Notes: generated from the letters alone by a model not told the origin. A DNA stretch of 64,000 nucleotides from Pseudomonas pohangensis (GCF_900105995.1 NZ_LT629785.1:1116001-1180000), one strand, 5' to 3'; counted from the stretch's first letter, positions 34,304-42,808 are shown. Made by a program: numbers and translations.

Positions 34304-34330
34304 TGTAGGAGCGAGCTTGCTCGCGAAGCG
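34304..34330 (+). repeat. REP element (Pseudomonas type)
   Basis: TGTAGGAGCGAGCTTGCTCG followed by CGAAGCG: the common Pseudomonas REP head, with the short GCGAGC/GCTCGC dyad. Single copy here, just downstream of the LysR gene. Confidence 0.85.
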
Positions 34331-34386
34331 GTTGTTTTATTTGGTTATGCCCCAGGTTGCGTATTGGGCACAAACTCTAGGCTGTG

Positions 34387-34429
34387 CTTCAGCCCACCAA
34401 AGCCCTGACCCAGTAACGGTGGGCTGAAG
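34387..34429. repeat. inverted repeat / palindromic unit
   Basis: 12-bp perfect arms CTTCAGCCCACC (34387-34398) and GGTGGGCTGAAG (34418-34429), with a 19-base spacer. The right arm continues CCCACC, giving a second short palindrome. It resembles another class of small dispersed palindromes and could also serve as terminator for the convergent beta-propeller gene. Confidence 0.7.
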
Positions 34430-34459
34430 CCCACCCTATGCCCGACCTGCCAAAAGCAC

Positions 34460-35521
34460 TCAATCCAGCTTGAGTTTGCCGATGCGGTCGTTTTCCAGGC
34501 TGCCCAGATACAGATAGCCATCGACCGGTTTGGCCGAGGTGATCATGCGCAGATGGGTGGCGCTGGTGTCGTGCAGGCTGCGGATGATCTGGCCGTTCTC
34601 GTCGACCTGAATCACCAGTCCGTAGGGTGTGGCCTTGGGCCACAGGCTGCGCGGCAGTTTGCTGATCTGTGCCTTCAGCCACGGGTAGCGGTGCAGCATG
34701 TCGGCATCGGCCTTGCGCGGTGAGGGCAGGGCAACCCAGAAGGTGCCGGCGCCATCGCCCTGCAGGTTGTCCGGCATGCCCGGCAGGTTGTCGATGAACA
34801 CGTCGTGACTGCCGGCCTTGTCGCCCTTGAGCCAGTAACGGGTGATGCGGTAACGGTAGGTTTCGTTGACCAGTACGAAGTCTTCATTCTGCGACAGGGT
34901 CACACCGTTGGCGAAATACAGGCCATCGAGCAGCTGCTCGGTCTTGCCGGTGGCCGGGTCATAGCGCAGCAGGCGACCGTGCGGGCGCGCTTCGAGCAGG
35001 TCGAGCATGTAGTCGTGCTGCTCGAATTTGTCCGAGGCATCGGAGAAGTAGATACGCCCGTCACTGGCGATTTCCAGGTCATCGGTGAACCTGAAAGGTA
35101 CGCCATCAGCTTCGGTAGTCAGCACCGTGATCTGCCCTTGCGGGTTGATGCTCAGCAAGCCTTTGAAGGCATCGGCGACGATCAGGTTGCCGTTGGCATC
35201 GAAGGCCATGCCCAGCGGGCGGCCACCGGTCTGCGCGAAATCCTCCACTGCGCCATCGCTGCCGATGCGCACAATGCTGCCGTCCTGCTGGCTGCCGTAT
35301 ACGCGGCCCTGGCTGTCGATGGCGGTGTCTTCCGGCCCGTTGAGCTGGCCTTTGCCGAGCAGTTCGGCCTTCATCAGGGTGTCATTGGGTTCCATCACGC
35401 CGGTCAGCAGTGGTGCTGGCGGTGCGTCCCAGGCCAGCGGATCGATTTTGCTCGGCGTTATCAGCAGATAAAGGGCGGCGGCAGCAATCAGAACGAGCAG
35501 CAAGCCCAACAGCTTTTTCAT
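34460..35521 (-). CDS. SMP-30/strictosidine synthase-like beta-propeller protein, exported
   Basis: 353-aa protein with a signal or anchor of about 20 hydrophobic residues (MKKLLGLLLVLIAAAALYLLI), then a six-bladed propeller. Motifs: EDTAIDSQGRVYGSQQDG, GRPLGMAFDANGNLIVADAFKGLL, RFTDDLEIASDGRIYFSD, ANGVTLSQNEDFVLVNE, and LPGMPDNLQGDGAGTFWVAL. This is the pattern of adipocyte membrane-associated/strictosidine synthase-like hydrolases (lactonase or esterase). Likely periplasmic. It resembles the gene at 20535-21773. The start at 35521 follows GGGACT; the longer frame to 35584 lacks support. Substrate unknown. Confidence 0.78.
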   Translation of the reverse strand: MKKLLGLLLVLIAAAALYLLITPSKIDPLAWDAPPAPLLTGVMEPNDTLMKAELLGKGQLNGPEDTAIDSQGRVYGSQQDGSIVRIGSDGAVEDFAQTGGRPLGMAFDANGNLIVADAFKGLLSINPQGQITVLTTEADGVPFRFTDDLEIASDGRIYFSDASDKFEQHDYMLDLLEARPHGRLLRYDPATGKTEQLLDGLYFANGVTLSQNEDFVLVNETYRYRITRYWLKGDKAGSHDVFIDNLPGMPDNLQGDGAGTFWVALPSPRKADADMLHRYPWLKAQISKLPRSLWPKATPYGLVIQVDENGQIIRSLHDTSATHLRMITSAKPVDGYLYLGSLENDRIGKLKLD

Positions 35522-35647
35522 GGGAGTCCCTGATGGTTGTGCAAAGAGGCTTGCAGCATAAGAGTGTTGGCGAGTTACCGACAAGCCGTGAATACCCGGT
35601 AATCAGTGACAGCGCGATATACTGCCCGCCACTTAGAGGAGAGCCCC

Positions 35648-36775
35648 TTGCCCGACGACATTCAATGGATTCGTGATAATGAAAGCCTGGCCCGCCACTG
35701 CACGACCTGGCGCCAGTTGCCGTTCGTGGTGCTGGACACCGAGTTCATGCGCACCGAAACCTTCTATCCGATTGCCGGGCTGATCCAGGTCGGTGACGGC
35801 GCGACGGCTTTTCTGGTCGATCCGCTGCTGATCAGCGACTGGCGACCGTTTGCCGCCCTGCTGGAAGACACCGCCGTGGTCAAGGTGCTGCATGCCTGCA
35901 GTGAGGATCTGGAAGTGTTCCTGCGCCTGACCGGCAGCCTGCCGGCACCGCTGTTCGATACGCAACTGGCTGCCGGTTATCTCAACCTGGGTTTTTCCAT
36001 GGGTTATTCGCGGCTGGTGCTGGCCGTGCTGCAGATCGACCTGCCCAAGGACGCCACCCGTTCCGACTGGCTGCAGCGGCCGTTGAGCGAGATACAGGTG
36101 CAATATGCCGCCGCCGACGTGATCCATCTGGCGGCGGTCTACCGACAGCTGGCCGCGCAACTGGATGCGCGCAAGCTGGCCTGGTTGCTCGAGGATGGCG
36201 CCGAGCAGGTGGCCAATCTGCGCCGCGAAGTGGATCCTGAACAGCTCTACCGTGAGTCGAAGCTGGGCTGGAAATTGTCGCGCCAGCAACTGGCGGTGCT
36301 GCGCGCACTCTATGCCTGGCGTGAACGGCAGGCGCGTGAGCGTGACCAGGCACGCAACCGGGTGATTCGCGAGCACTCGCTGTGGCCGCTGGCGCGCACC
36401 CAGCCGGATAATCTCGCTGATCTGGCGAAAATCGAGGACATGCACCCGCGTACGGTGCGTCAGGATGGCGAAAGCATCCTGCAGGTCATCCGCACCTCCG
36501 CACAGACCCCGGTGGCCGACTGGCCGGAAGCGCTAGCGGAGCCGCTGCCGGTGGATGCGGCAAAACTGCTGAAAAAGCTGCGCGCAGTCGGTCAGGCCGA
36601 GGCGGAAAAACAGGGCATGGTGGTCGAACTGATGCTGCGCAAGAAACATCTGGAGCAACTGCTGAAAACCGGCTACCCGGATGGTCCCTACAGTCTGCCC
36701 GAAGGTTTGCGCGGCTGGCGTCGCGAACTGATGGGCGCGGCGCTGCTTGCAGCCCTGGCAGGAGATGCAGCATGA
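35648..36775 (+). CDS. rnd: ribonuclease D
   Basis: 3'-5' exoribonuclease of tRNA 3' maturation. The DEDD exonuclease domain shows VVLDTEFMR (DxE) near residue 25-33, HACSEDLEVF near 82-91, and the final Asp in YAAADVIHL; an HRDC domain follows near 200-280. 375 aa from the chosen start, normal for the family. The start is a TTG at 35648 with AGAGGAGAG right upstream; the frame opens at 35606 but a -10-like TATACT at 35618-35623 lies inside that extension. Its stop overlaps the next start (ATGA). First gene of the rnd-ycgL-hydroxyacid dehydrogenase-ycgN series known in Pseudomonas. Confidence 0.94.
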   Translation: MPDDIQWIRDNESLARHCTTWRQLPFVVLDTEFMRTETFYPIAGLIQVGDGATAFLVDPLLISDWRPFAALLEDTAVVKVLHACSEDLEVFLRLTGSLPAPLFDTQLAAGYLNLGFSMGYSRLVLAVLQIDLPKDATRSDWLQRPLSEIQVQYAAADVIHLAAVYRQLAAQLDARKLAWLLEDGAEQVANLRREVDPEQLYRESKLGWKLSRQQLAVLRALYAWRERQARERDQARNRVIREHSLWPLARTQPDNLADLAKIEDMHPRTVRQDGESILQVIRTSAQTPVADWPEALAEPLPVDAAKLLKKLRAVGQAEAEKQGMVVELMLRKKHLEQLLKTGYPDGPYSLPEGLRGWRRELMGAALLAALAGDAA

Positions 36776-37065
36776 AACGTATCTGTTCGATCTATCACAG
36801 CCCGCGCAAGAACGGCATGTACCTCTATGTGCTCAAGGCGGATGCCCTGAGCCGGGTGCCGGAGCAGCTGATGACCGCCTTTGGCACACCCAGGCATGCC
36901 TTCGATCTGGTGCTGACACCCGAGCGCCAGCTGGCCCGCGAAGACATCGTCAAGGTGCTGGAAAATCTCGACAGCCAGGGCTATCACCTGCAGATGCCGC
37001 CGGCGGAAGATGAGTACATCGAGCACCTGCCCGAAGAACTGCTGCGGCGCAACGATCCGGTCTAG
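36772..37065 (+). CDS. YcgL domain-containing protein
   Basis: 97-aa cytoplasmic protein of the YcgL family (small alpha/beta fold, no established activity). Starts MKRICSIYHSPRKNGMYLYV and contains the conserved FGTPRHAFDLVLTPERQLAREDIVKVLENL stretch. It overlaps the rnd stop by 4 bases, so translational coupling to RNase D is expected. The hydroxyacid dehydrogenase gene begins 3 bases after its stop. Confidence 0.92.
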   Translation: MKRICSIYHSPRKNGMYLYVLKADALSRVPEQLMTAFGTPRHAFDLVLTPERQLAREDIVKVLENLDSQGYHLQMPPAEDEYIEHLPEELLRRNDPV

Positions 37066-37068
37066 ACC

Positions 37069-38001
37069 ATGCGCATTCTGATCGCCGAGCAGCAGTGCGC
37101 AACCTATGCCGCGTTGCTGCATGAGGCACAGCCGGCGCTGACGCTTTGCCCGGCGGCCACGCTGGACCAGCTGCCGGGGTTGGCCGCTGGCTGTGACATC
37201 TGGCTGGGCCAGCCGGATCTGCTGGCTGCCCTGTTGCGACAAGGCCTCCGGCCACAGTGGGTGCAATCGACCTGGGCCGGGATCACCCCGTTGCTGGCGG
37301 CGGATTTGCCGCGCGATTACCGCTTGAGCCGTGCCAGCGGCATTTTCGGTGAGCTGATGGCCGAATACCTGCTGACCTATCTGCTCGCCCATGAGCGTCA
37401 GCTGCTGTCGCGGATGGCCAGCCAGAACAGCAAGCGCTGGGATGATTGTCTGCCCGGCACGCTGGCCGGACGGCGCGTATTGCTGATTGGCTGCGGCGCT
37501 ATCGGTCAGCAGGTGGCGCTGCGTCTGGCACCCTTAGCCGTGCAGTTGGTCGGCGTGGCCAGCACGGCACGCGAGCAGCCGCCGTTCCTGCAGGTGGTCG
37601 GTCTGGAACAACTGGCCGACCAGGTGGCGCAGGCGGATTACCTGATCAACCTGCTGCCGGACACCCCGGCAACACACAATCTGTTCGACCGCAGGCTGTT
37701 CGCGCGGTGCAAGCCCGGTGCCGTATTGATCAATGCCGGGCGTGGCTCGGCGGTGGTCGATGACGATCTGGTCGCAGCGCTGGCAGACGGGCAGCTGGCT
37801 GCTGCGGTGCTGGATGTCTGCCGCGAAGAGCCTTTGCCGGCAGGGCATCCGTTCTGGCAGACGCCCGGCCTGCTGCTGACCGGGCATACGGCTGCGCCGA
37901 CCTTGCCGGGGCCTATGGCGGAATTGTTTCTGCGCAACCTGCAGGCCTATCAAACAGGTCAGGCCTTGCGCGGCGAGGTCAGTTTCGCCCGCGGTTACTG
38001 A
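37069..38001 (+). CDS. D-isomer-specific 2-hydroxyacid dehydrogenase
   Basis: 310-aa NAD(P)-dependent dehydrogenase reducing a 2-oxoacid such as glyoxylate or hydroxypyruvate (GhrA-like). Rossmann motif LLIGCGAIGQQVA at about 140-152, the family Arg in NAGRGSAVVDDD near 224-235, Glu in CREEPLPAGHP, and the catalytic His in LLTGHTAAPT. The N-terminal substrate-binding lobe is present. It starts 3 bases after ycgL and so belongs to the rnd operon. The exact substrate is not decided by sequence. Confidence 0.88.
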   Translation: MRILIAEQQCATYAALLHEAQPALTLCPAATLDQLPGLAAGCDIWLGQPDLLAALLRQGLRPQWVQSTWAGITPLLAADLPRDYRLSRASGIFGELMAEYLLTYLLAHERQLLSRMASQNSKRWDDCLPGTLAGRRVLLIGCGAIGQQVALRLAPLAVQLVGVASTAREQPPFLQVVGLEQLADQVAQADYLINLLPDTPATHNLFDRRLFARCKPGAVLINAGRGSAVVDDDLVAALADGQLAAAVLDVCREEPLPAGHPFWQTPGLLLTGHTAAPTLPGPMAELFLRNLQAYQTGQALRGEVSFARGY

Positions 38002-38021
38002 CTGCCCCCGGCAGCCGCGGC

Positions 38022-38050
38022 TTGGCCGTGCCGGACCGGCAGGCTAGACT
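38022..38050 (+). promoter_or_regulatory. candidate sigma-70 promoter before ycgN
   Basis: TTGGCC (38022-38027), a 17-base spacer, TAGACT (38045-38050). A short hairpin CCGGCAG/CTGCCGG (38036-38055) overlaps the -10. It would give ycgN transcription independent of rnd. Confidence 0.45.
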
Positions 38051-38081
38051 GCCGGCTTCCCGTACTGCCCGAACCCCAGCC

Positions 38082-38531
38082 ATGGCCGCCAAAGTAGAAC
38101 CCTTCTGGAAACGCAAGACCCTGGAGCAACTCGACCAGGAAGAATGGGAGTCGCTGTGTGACGGCTGCGGACTATGCTGTCTGCAGAAGCTCGAGGACGA
38201 GGATGATGGCAGCGTCTATTACACGCGCATTGCCTGCAAGCTGCTCGACCATGACAGTTGCCGCTGCAGCAATTACCCGAATCGCCGGCAGTTCGTCCCC
38301 GACTGTATCCAGCTGAGCCCGGCGCAGGCCGAAGAGTTCCGCTGGTTGCCGCCGACCTGCGGTTATCGTCTGGTCAGTGAGGGCGCAGATTTGCCGCCCT
38401 GGCATCATCTGGTGTGTGGTGACCCGCAGGCGGTGCACAATGCCGGCATCTCCCAGGCCGGGCGTATGCTCAGGGAAGACAGCGTGGCCGAGGACGACTG
38501 GGAGCAGCATCTGATCTTTCGTGCCGGCTGA
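38082..38531 (+). CDS. YcgN family cysteine cluster protein (UPF0260)
   Basis: 149-aa cytoplasmic protein with the UPF0260 pattern: FWKRKTLEQLDQEEWESLCDGCGLCCLQKLED near the start, then ACKLLDHDSCRCSNYPNR and FVPDCIQLSP. Eight or more Cys are arranged to bind zinc or an Fe-S cluster; activity unknown. The start ATG at 38082 gives the usual family N-terminus (MAAKVEPFWKRK); the frame is open 60 bases further up but the extra residues are atypical. Same strand and neighbourhood as rnd and ycgL, as in other Pseudomonas. Confidence 0.9.
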   Translation: MAAKVEPFWKRKTLEQLDQEEWESLCDGCGLCCLQKLEDEDDGSVYYTRIACKLLDHDSCRCSNYPNRRQFVPDCIQLSPAQAEEFRWLPPTCGYRLVSEGADLPPWHHLVCGDPQAVHNAGISQAGRMLREDSVAEDDWEQHLIFRAG

Positions 38532-38578
38532 GCAATACCCTGCTCCGGATGTCCTGATCATTTTTCGAGGTTGCGTCT

Positions 38579-39814
38579 ATGAAACTGCTTGGTTATCTGA
38601 CCCTTGTGCTGGTCACGCTGGGTTGCCTGGGTTCTCCGGCAATGGCCGCGAAGAAACACCGCGTGGATCTCGAATACCAGGTGCGCTTCCTGCCGGAGAC
38701 CGGGCAGGCCGCGGTGAAGGTCGTGCTCGAGGAAAGTGCGGCGGTAGTCAGCCTGCAGTTCGATCTGGGCAGCAAGGGCTATTACAGCGACTTCAAGGCC
38801 AGCGGCACGTTCAGCGAGGAGGACGGGAAACTGCTCTGGACTCCCGGTGATAGCAAGGGCAAAGGCAGCCTGAGTTATCTGGTGAAGATCGATCATCCGC
38901 GGGACAACGGCAAGTTTGACGCACGCATCACCCCGGACTGGGCGCTGCTGCGTGGCGACGACCTGATCCCCAGTGCGAAACTGATCCAGCAGGACAATAT
39001 CGAACTGGTGTCGCGCCTGAAGTTCGAGCTGCCGTCTGGCTGGACATCGGTCGAGACCGGCTGGCCCAAGGTCGGCAAGAACCTTTTCCGCATCGATAAC
39101 CCGTCGCGCAAGCTGGATCGGCCGACCGGCTGGATAGTCGCCGGCAAGATCGGCAGCCGTCGTGACCAGCTTGGCGATGCCAATGTCAGCGTGGCCGCAC
39201 CGATCGGTGAGGGCATGCGGCGCATGGACATCCTGACCATGCTGACCTTTGTCTGGCCACAGGCGGCCCATGCGTTCCAGCGGGAGCCGGGCAAGCTGCT
39301 CATCGTCGGTGCCAATGACCCGATGTGGCGCGGCGGGTTGTCGGCGCCCAACTCCTTTTTCATGCACGCCGACCGGCCGCTGGTCAGCGAAAACGGCACC
39401 AGTTCGCTGGTGCACGAGCTGGTGCATGTATTTACGCGCATCCGTGACACCGATAACAGCGACTGGATCAGCGAAGGGATTGCCGAGTTCTATGCCATCG
39501 AACTGGTGCGGCGTGCCGGTGGCATGAGCGAGTACCGTTATCAGATCGTGCGCAAAAAGTTGCAGAAGTGGTCGAAGGGCGTGAAAACCCTGCGCGGACC
39601 CAGTTCCTCCGGGCCGGTGACGGCGCGCGCGGTATTGCTGTTGCAGGAACTGGATCAGGAAATTCGCAAGAAGACCGACAACCAGCGCTCGCTGGACGAT
39701 GTCACCCGCGGCCTGATGCGCCTGGAAAAGGCCAGCACCAAGGATTTCATCGAAATCTGCGAAAGCATTCTCGGCGGCAAGTCGGCTGTACTGGATACCC
39801 GCCTGTTGCGTTAG
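38579..39814 (+). CDS. exported gluzincin-type zinc metalloprotease-like protein
   Basis: 411-aa protein with a signal peptide (about 23 residues, ending AMA). A beta-rich N-terminal region follows. The catalytic centre is HELVH at 279-283, with the second-shell Glu in WISEGIAEFYAIELV (Glu303), the HExxH-(about 19)-E layout of M1/M61-like gluzincins. No PDZ or C-terminal anchor is visible, so it should be periplasmic. Substrate unknown; related genes are annotated only as hypothetical or M1-like. The start ATG follows CGAGGT. It is not clearly in an operon with its neighbours. Confidence 0.78.
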   Translation: MKLLGYLTLVLVTLGCLGSPAMAAKKHRVDLEYQVRFLPETGQAAVKVVLEESAAVVSLQFDLGSKGYYSDFKASGTFSEEDGKLLWTPGDSKGKGSLSYLVKIDHPRDNGKFDARITPDWALLRGDDLIPSAKLIQQDNIELVSRLKFELPSGWTSVETGWPKVGKNLFRIDNPSRKLDRPTGWIVAGKIGSRRDQLGDANVSVAAPIGEGMRRMDILTMLTFVWPQAAHAFQREPGKLLIVGANDPMWRGGLSAPNSFFMHADRPLVSENGTSSLVHELVHVFTRIRDTDNSDWISEGIAEFYAIELVRRAGGMSEYRYQIVRKKLQKWSKGVKTLRGPSSSGPVTARAVLLLQELDQEIRKKTDNQRSLDDVTRGLMRLEKASTKDFIEICESILGGKSAVLDTRLLR

Positions 39815-39853
39815 GCCGGGAGTATCCGCGCAGGTGTATTGCAGGGGGCTGCA

Positions 39854-40660
39854 ATGAAAGATATCGATGTCTACACGCGCGCCAATCGTGACGCATGGGA
39901 TGTATCGGCACCGTTGCATGGCCAAGGCCCCGAATGGGAGGCGCTGTTGCAAGGTTTCGCCACGCCCGGCTACTCGGTGCTGGATGAAACACTCACTGCT
40001 ACCCTCGTTGCACTGGCTCCGCAGGGCAAGCGTGCGGTGCAGATCGGCTGCAACAACGGCCGCGAGCTGCTGTCGCTGGCGGCGCTGGGTGCCATTCCGG
40101 CACTGGGTATCGATCAGTCGTCAGCTTTTCTGCAGCAGGCAGCCCGTCTGGCCAAAGCCGGCGACACGAGCTGTGAATTTATCTGCAGCGATATCTATGC
40201 GCTGGAGAAGACATATACGGATCAATACCAGCTGGCCTTGATCACCATCGGCGTACTCAACTGGATGCCCGATTTGCAGCGCTTTTTCGCTGTTGTCGCA
40301 AGGCTGATGTTGCCCGGTGCAGTCCTGGTGATCTACGAGACCCACCCGATTCTGGAGGTCTTTGACCCGCTGGCCGCCGATCCCTTCAAGCCGCAGACCT
40401 CGTACTTCTGTAAACAACCCCAGGTCGAAACGGCAGCCATTACCTATGACGGCAGTGATGGCGGCGAGGGCGCTCCGGCCTATTGGTTTATTCATACCCT
40501 GGGCGAGATTGTTACTGCTTGTGCGCAAGCCGGGCTGATCATCGAACGGCTGACCGAGCATGCTCACTGCAATCGTGAAGTCGAATACCAGCAGTACCAG
40601 CAACAATCCGCACAACTGCCACTGTGTTACACGCTGGTGGCGCGCAAACCGCTCGGCTAA
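39854..40660 (+). CDS. class I SAM-dependent methyltransferase
   Basis: 268-aa cytoplasmic methyltransferase. Motif I is VQIGCNNGRELLSLAALG near residue 62-80 (the usual ExGxGxG appears as QIGCNNG). The acidic residue after strand 2 is in ALGIDQSS, and the post-I/motif II region is YQLALITIGVLNWMPDLQRFF. It resembles tellurite-resistance/UbiE-type small-molecule methyltransferases with a C-terminal substrate domain. Acceptor unknown. The start at 39854 follows GGGGGCTGC; a 15-base longer frame is possible. The convergent oxidoreductase gene ends 10 bases downstream. Confidence 0.82.
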   Translation: MKDIDVYTRANRDAWDVSAPLHGQGPEWEALLQGFATPGYSVLDETLTATLVALAPQGKRAVQIGCNNGRELLSLAALGAIPALGIDQSSAFLQQAARLAKAGDTSCEFICSDIYALEKTYTDQYQLALITIGVLNWMPDLQRFFAVVARLMLPGAVLVIYETHPILEVFDPLAADPFKPQTSYFCKQPQVETAAITYDGSDGGEGAPAYWFIHTLGEIVTACAQAGLIIERLTEHAHCNREVEYQQYQQQSAQLPLCYTLVARKPLG

Positions 40661-40669
40661 ACGACTGCA

Positions 40670-41251
40670 TCAGGCTTTGCGCGCAAATGCCCGTACCTGA
40701 TCCAGCCAGCGTTCACGCTGCTGCTGGGTCGAGAAGCGCAGCGGCCCGAACGAGCTGATCTTCACCGGTTTGATGCCGCAGAACTCGAGAATGGTGCGCT
40801 TCATCTGGTTGTGTCCGGGCATGCGGTATACCAGCCGGAAATACCACGGTGGTGTATCCATGCTCACCAGCGCATGGGCACTGCGGCCGCTGAGCAGGCG
40901 ATCCCAGAACTGCGAGCCTTGCCGGTAACGGAAGGCGTAGCCGGGCAGAAATACCCTGTCGAACAGGCCCTTGAGCAGGGCCGGCGGACCACCCCACCAG
41001 ATCGGATAGACGAACACCAGATGCTGGGCCGCACTGATCGCCTCGCGTATCTCCAGCAGGCAGGGCTCCAGTTCCTGGCGTTGCCGGTAGCCATGACGCA
41101 GCACCGGATCGAAGGTCATCTCGCCGAGCCGGAACAGGCGTGCGCTATGCCCGGCAGCCAGTGCGGACTGCAGATAGGCGTCAGCCATGGCGCCGCAAAA
41201 ACTGTCTGCGTCCGGGTGGCCGAGAATGATCAGGATGTTCCTGGTGGGCAT
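40670..41251 (-). CDS. NAD(P)H:quinone oxidoreductase-like flavoprotein
   Basis: 193-aa flavodoxin-fold enzyme of the NQO1/KefF/MdaB group. The FMN/FAD phosphate site is ILGHPDADSFCGAMAD at 9-24. The flavin-contacting FVYPIWWGGPPALLKGLFDRVFLPGYAFRY block, near 79-109, is diagnostic. Likely reduces quinones or nitro compounds by two electrons. No potassium-efflux gene is adjacent, so a KefF-type role is not supported. The ATG at 41251 follows an AAACCCTTTTATG context with only a weak ribosome site. Confidence 0.85.
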   Translation of the reverse strand: MPTRNILIILGHPDADSFCGAMADAYLQSALAAGHSARLFRLGEMTFDPVLRHGYRQRQELEPCLLEIREAISAAQHLVFVYPIWWGGPPALLKGLFDRVFLPGYAFRYRQGSQFWDRLLSGRSAHALVSMDTPPWYFRLVYRMPGHNQMKRTILEFCGIKPVKISSFGPLRFSTQQQRERWLDQVRAFARKA

Positions 41252-41433
41252 AAAAGGGTTTCCAGGGGCAGGGGGGCTGCATGCCGCGGAGCAGCAAAGG
41301 TGAACTTTACCGACTAATGACTAAGCTGTGTGGATGCGCTGGTGACTGTAGGCGGTACGCGGTGGTTATCCTGCGCAGCCAGCGGTATCTGTATGCACTG
41401 CCTCGCCCGGAATCTCAATCAAGGAACATGGCC

Positions 41434-41991
41434 ATGAAAAAAATACTGCTTGTTATCGCCTCGTTGCTGTTCAGCGGGATTGCCCTGTCAGCCACCATTG
41501 AAGGGCATCAGATTCCTGATCAATTGCCGGCAGCCGACTCGCAGCTGCTGCTCAATGGTGCCGGCCTGCGCGAAAAATACATGATCGACCTGTATATCGG
41601 CGGCCTGTATCTGCAGGCCAAAAGCTCAGACGCAACGGCCATCATCAATGCTGATGAGCCGATGGCGCTGCGCCTGCTGATTGTTTCCAGCCGGATAAAC
41701 AGTGAAAACATGACCGAGACCACCCTGGAGGGATTCCAGAACTCACTGGGCGACAAGCTGGCGGCCATGCAGCCCAGGATCGATCAGTTCATGCTGAGCT
41801 TCAAGGAGCCGATCAAGGAGGGTGATGTATTCGAGATGCTTTATCTGCCGGCTTCCGGCGTGATCATTTCGAAGAATGGCAAACAGCTGAATACCGTCGA
41901 AGGAGTGGACTTCAAGGCGGCACTGTTCGGTATCTGGCTGGGCGAGGAACCTGCCCAGAAAAGTCTTAAGGAAGACATGCTGGGCAAGTAA
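41434..41991 (+). CDS. chalcone isomerase-like periplasmic protein
   Basis: 185-aa exported protein: signal peptide MKKILLVIASLLFSGIALSA, then a chalcone-isomerase-like fold with LNGAGLREKYMIDLYIGGLYL and the later FEMLYLPASGVIISKNGK. Bacterial members of this family are not flavonoid enzymes as far as known; their role is unclear (lipid or fatty-acid binding is suggested for relatives). The start at 41434 is seven bases from AAGGAA; the ATG at 41428 sits too close to that site. A hairpin shared with the convergent GlsB-family gene follows. Confidence 0.83.
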   Translation: MKKILLVIASLLFSGIALSATIEGHQIPDQLPAADSQLLLNGAGLREKYMIDLYIGGLYLQAKSSDATAIINADEPMALRLLIVSSRINSENMTETTLEGFQNSLGDKLAAMQPRIDQFMLSFKEPIKEGDVFEMLYLPASGVIISKNGKQLNTVEGVDFKAALFGIWLGEEPAQKSLKEDMLGK

Positions 41992-42001
41992 CTTGTTCCG
42001 G

Positions 42002-42019
42002 GGGCGGCACGAGCCGCCC
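42002..42019. terminator. bidirectional hairpin between convergent genes
   Basis: 7-bp stem GGGCGGC / GCCGCCC with an ACGA loop in the 30-bp gap between the chalcone isomerase-like gene and the GlsB/YeaQ-family gene. No long T run. Confidence 0.6.
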
Positions 42020-42021
42020 GT

Positions 42022-42258
42022 TCAGCTTTTCCTCAGGCTCCGGTAGATAAACAGCAGCAGCATCGCGCCGAGGATCGAACCGATCCAGCCTACCGGTCCG
42101 GCCATGCCAAGCAGGCCTGCAATGTATGAGCCGACAAATGAGCCGGCGATACCCAGTGCAATGGTTACGATCCAGCCGCCCGGATCTTTGCCAGGCATGA
42201 AGAATTTGGCAATCGCGCCGACGATCAGACCGAAAACCAGTGTGCCGATGAGTTCCAT
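42022..42258 (-). CDS. GlsB/YeaQ/YmgE family stress-response membrane protein
   Basis: 78-aa protein with three hydrophobic segments and the family pattern: FGLIVGAIAKFFMPGKDPGGWIVTIALGIAGSFVG near the start, GWIGSILGAMLLLFIYR at the end. Formerly called transglycosylase-associated protein; in Gram-positives GlsB aids stress survival. Inner membrane. The ATG follows GGAGAG. It stands alone, with a 289-bp region upstream to the divergent gene at 42548 holding no gene I can see. Confidence 0.92.
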   Translation of the reverse strand: MELIGTLVFGLIVGAIAKFFMPGKDPGGWIVTIALGIAGSFVGSYIAGLLGMAGPVGWIGSILGAMLLLFIYRSLRKS

Positions 42259-42547
42259 GTGTCTCTCCTGTCGTAGTAGGTGGGGGTGAGAATGGTTAAA
42301 CGGAACAGTCGTGGAACATGATCCTAAAGCAAGCGAGCCAACCTTGTGGCAATCAATGCTGCTGTCGCGCTTTGCTGGACGTCCTTTCGTGCCCTCCGGG
42401 CTCGCCTGATTGTTGTAGAAATATCAGCAGTTATCGCTGCACGCCCGTCATCCCTGCCGTTGCCGGCGCACGGATTGTCCGCGTGATGTGTCCCGAGGCC
42501 GTCCGGCGACGTCAGCGGGGTGTGTCCAAGTTACAAAGGGTAACGTT

Positions 42548-42808
42548 ATGTGTGTCATTCAGCTGGTACCTGAATCCGATAAGCGCGCCGAAGGATGGAT
42601 CGCCAGACTCCATAAGCTTAACAAAGGTTATCTGGTCATCCCCGGAGGCAATGCCAACGGTGCCTGCACTTACATCATCTCGCTGAATACCGTCAGCCTG
42701 CGGGTCAAGCAGGGGCTCAATCGGGCGCTGAAAACCGACCTGTTTGACCTGACACCGAGTGAACGGGAAATTCTGCAGGATATGAAGCAGGTCGGCATTC
42801 TGGTGTAG
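42548..42808 (+). CDS. hypothetical small protein
   Basis: 86-aa cytoplasmic protein: MCVIQLVPESDKRAEGWIARL, a central GGNANGACTYIISLNTVSLRVKQGLNRAL, and an acidic/helical end LTPSEREILQDMKQVGILV. No signal peptide or membrane segment, no family I recognise. The start ATG has AAAGGG upstream at good distance, and a hairpin follows the stop, which together support a real gene. Small regulatory or partner protein is a guess. Confidence 0.65.
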   Translation: MCVIQLVPESDKRAEGWIARLHKLNKGYLVIPGGNANGACTYIISLNTVSLRVKQGLNRALKTDLFDLTPSEREILQDMKQVGILV

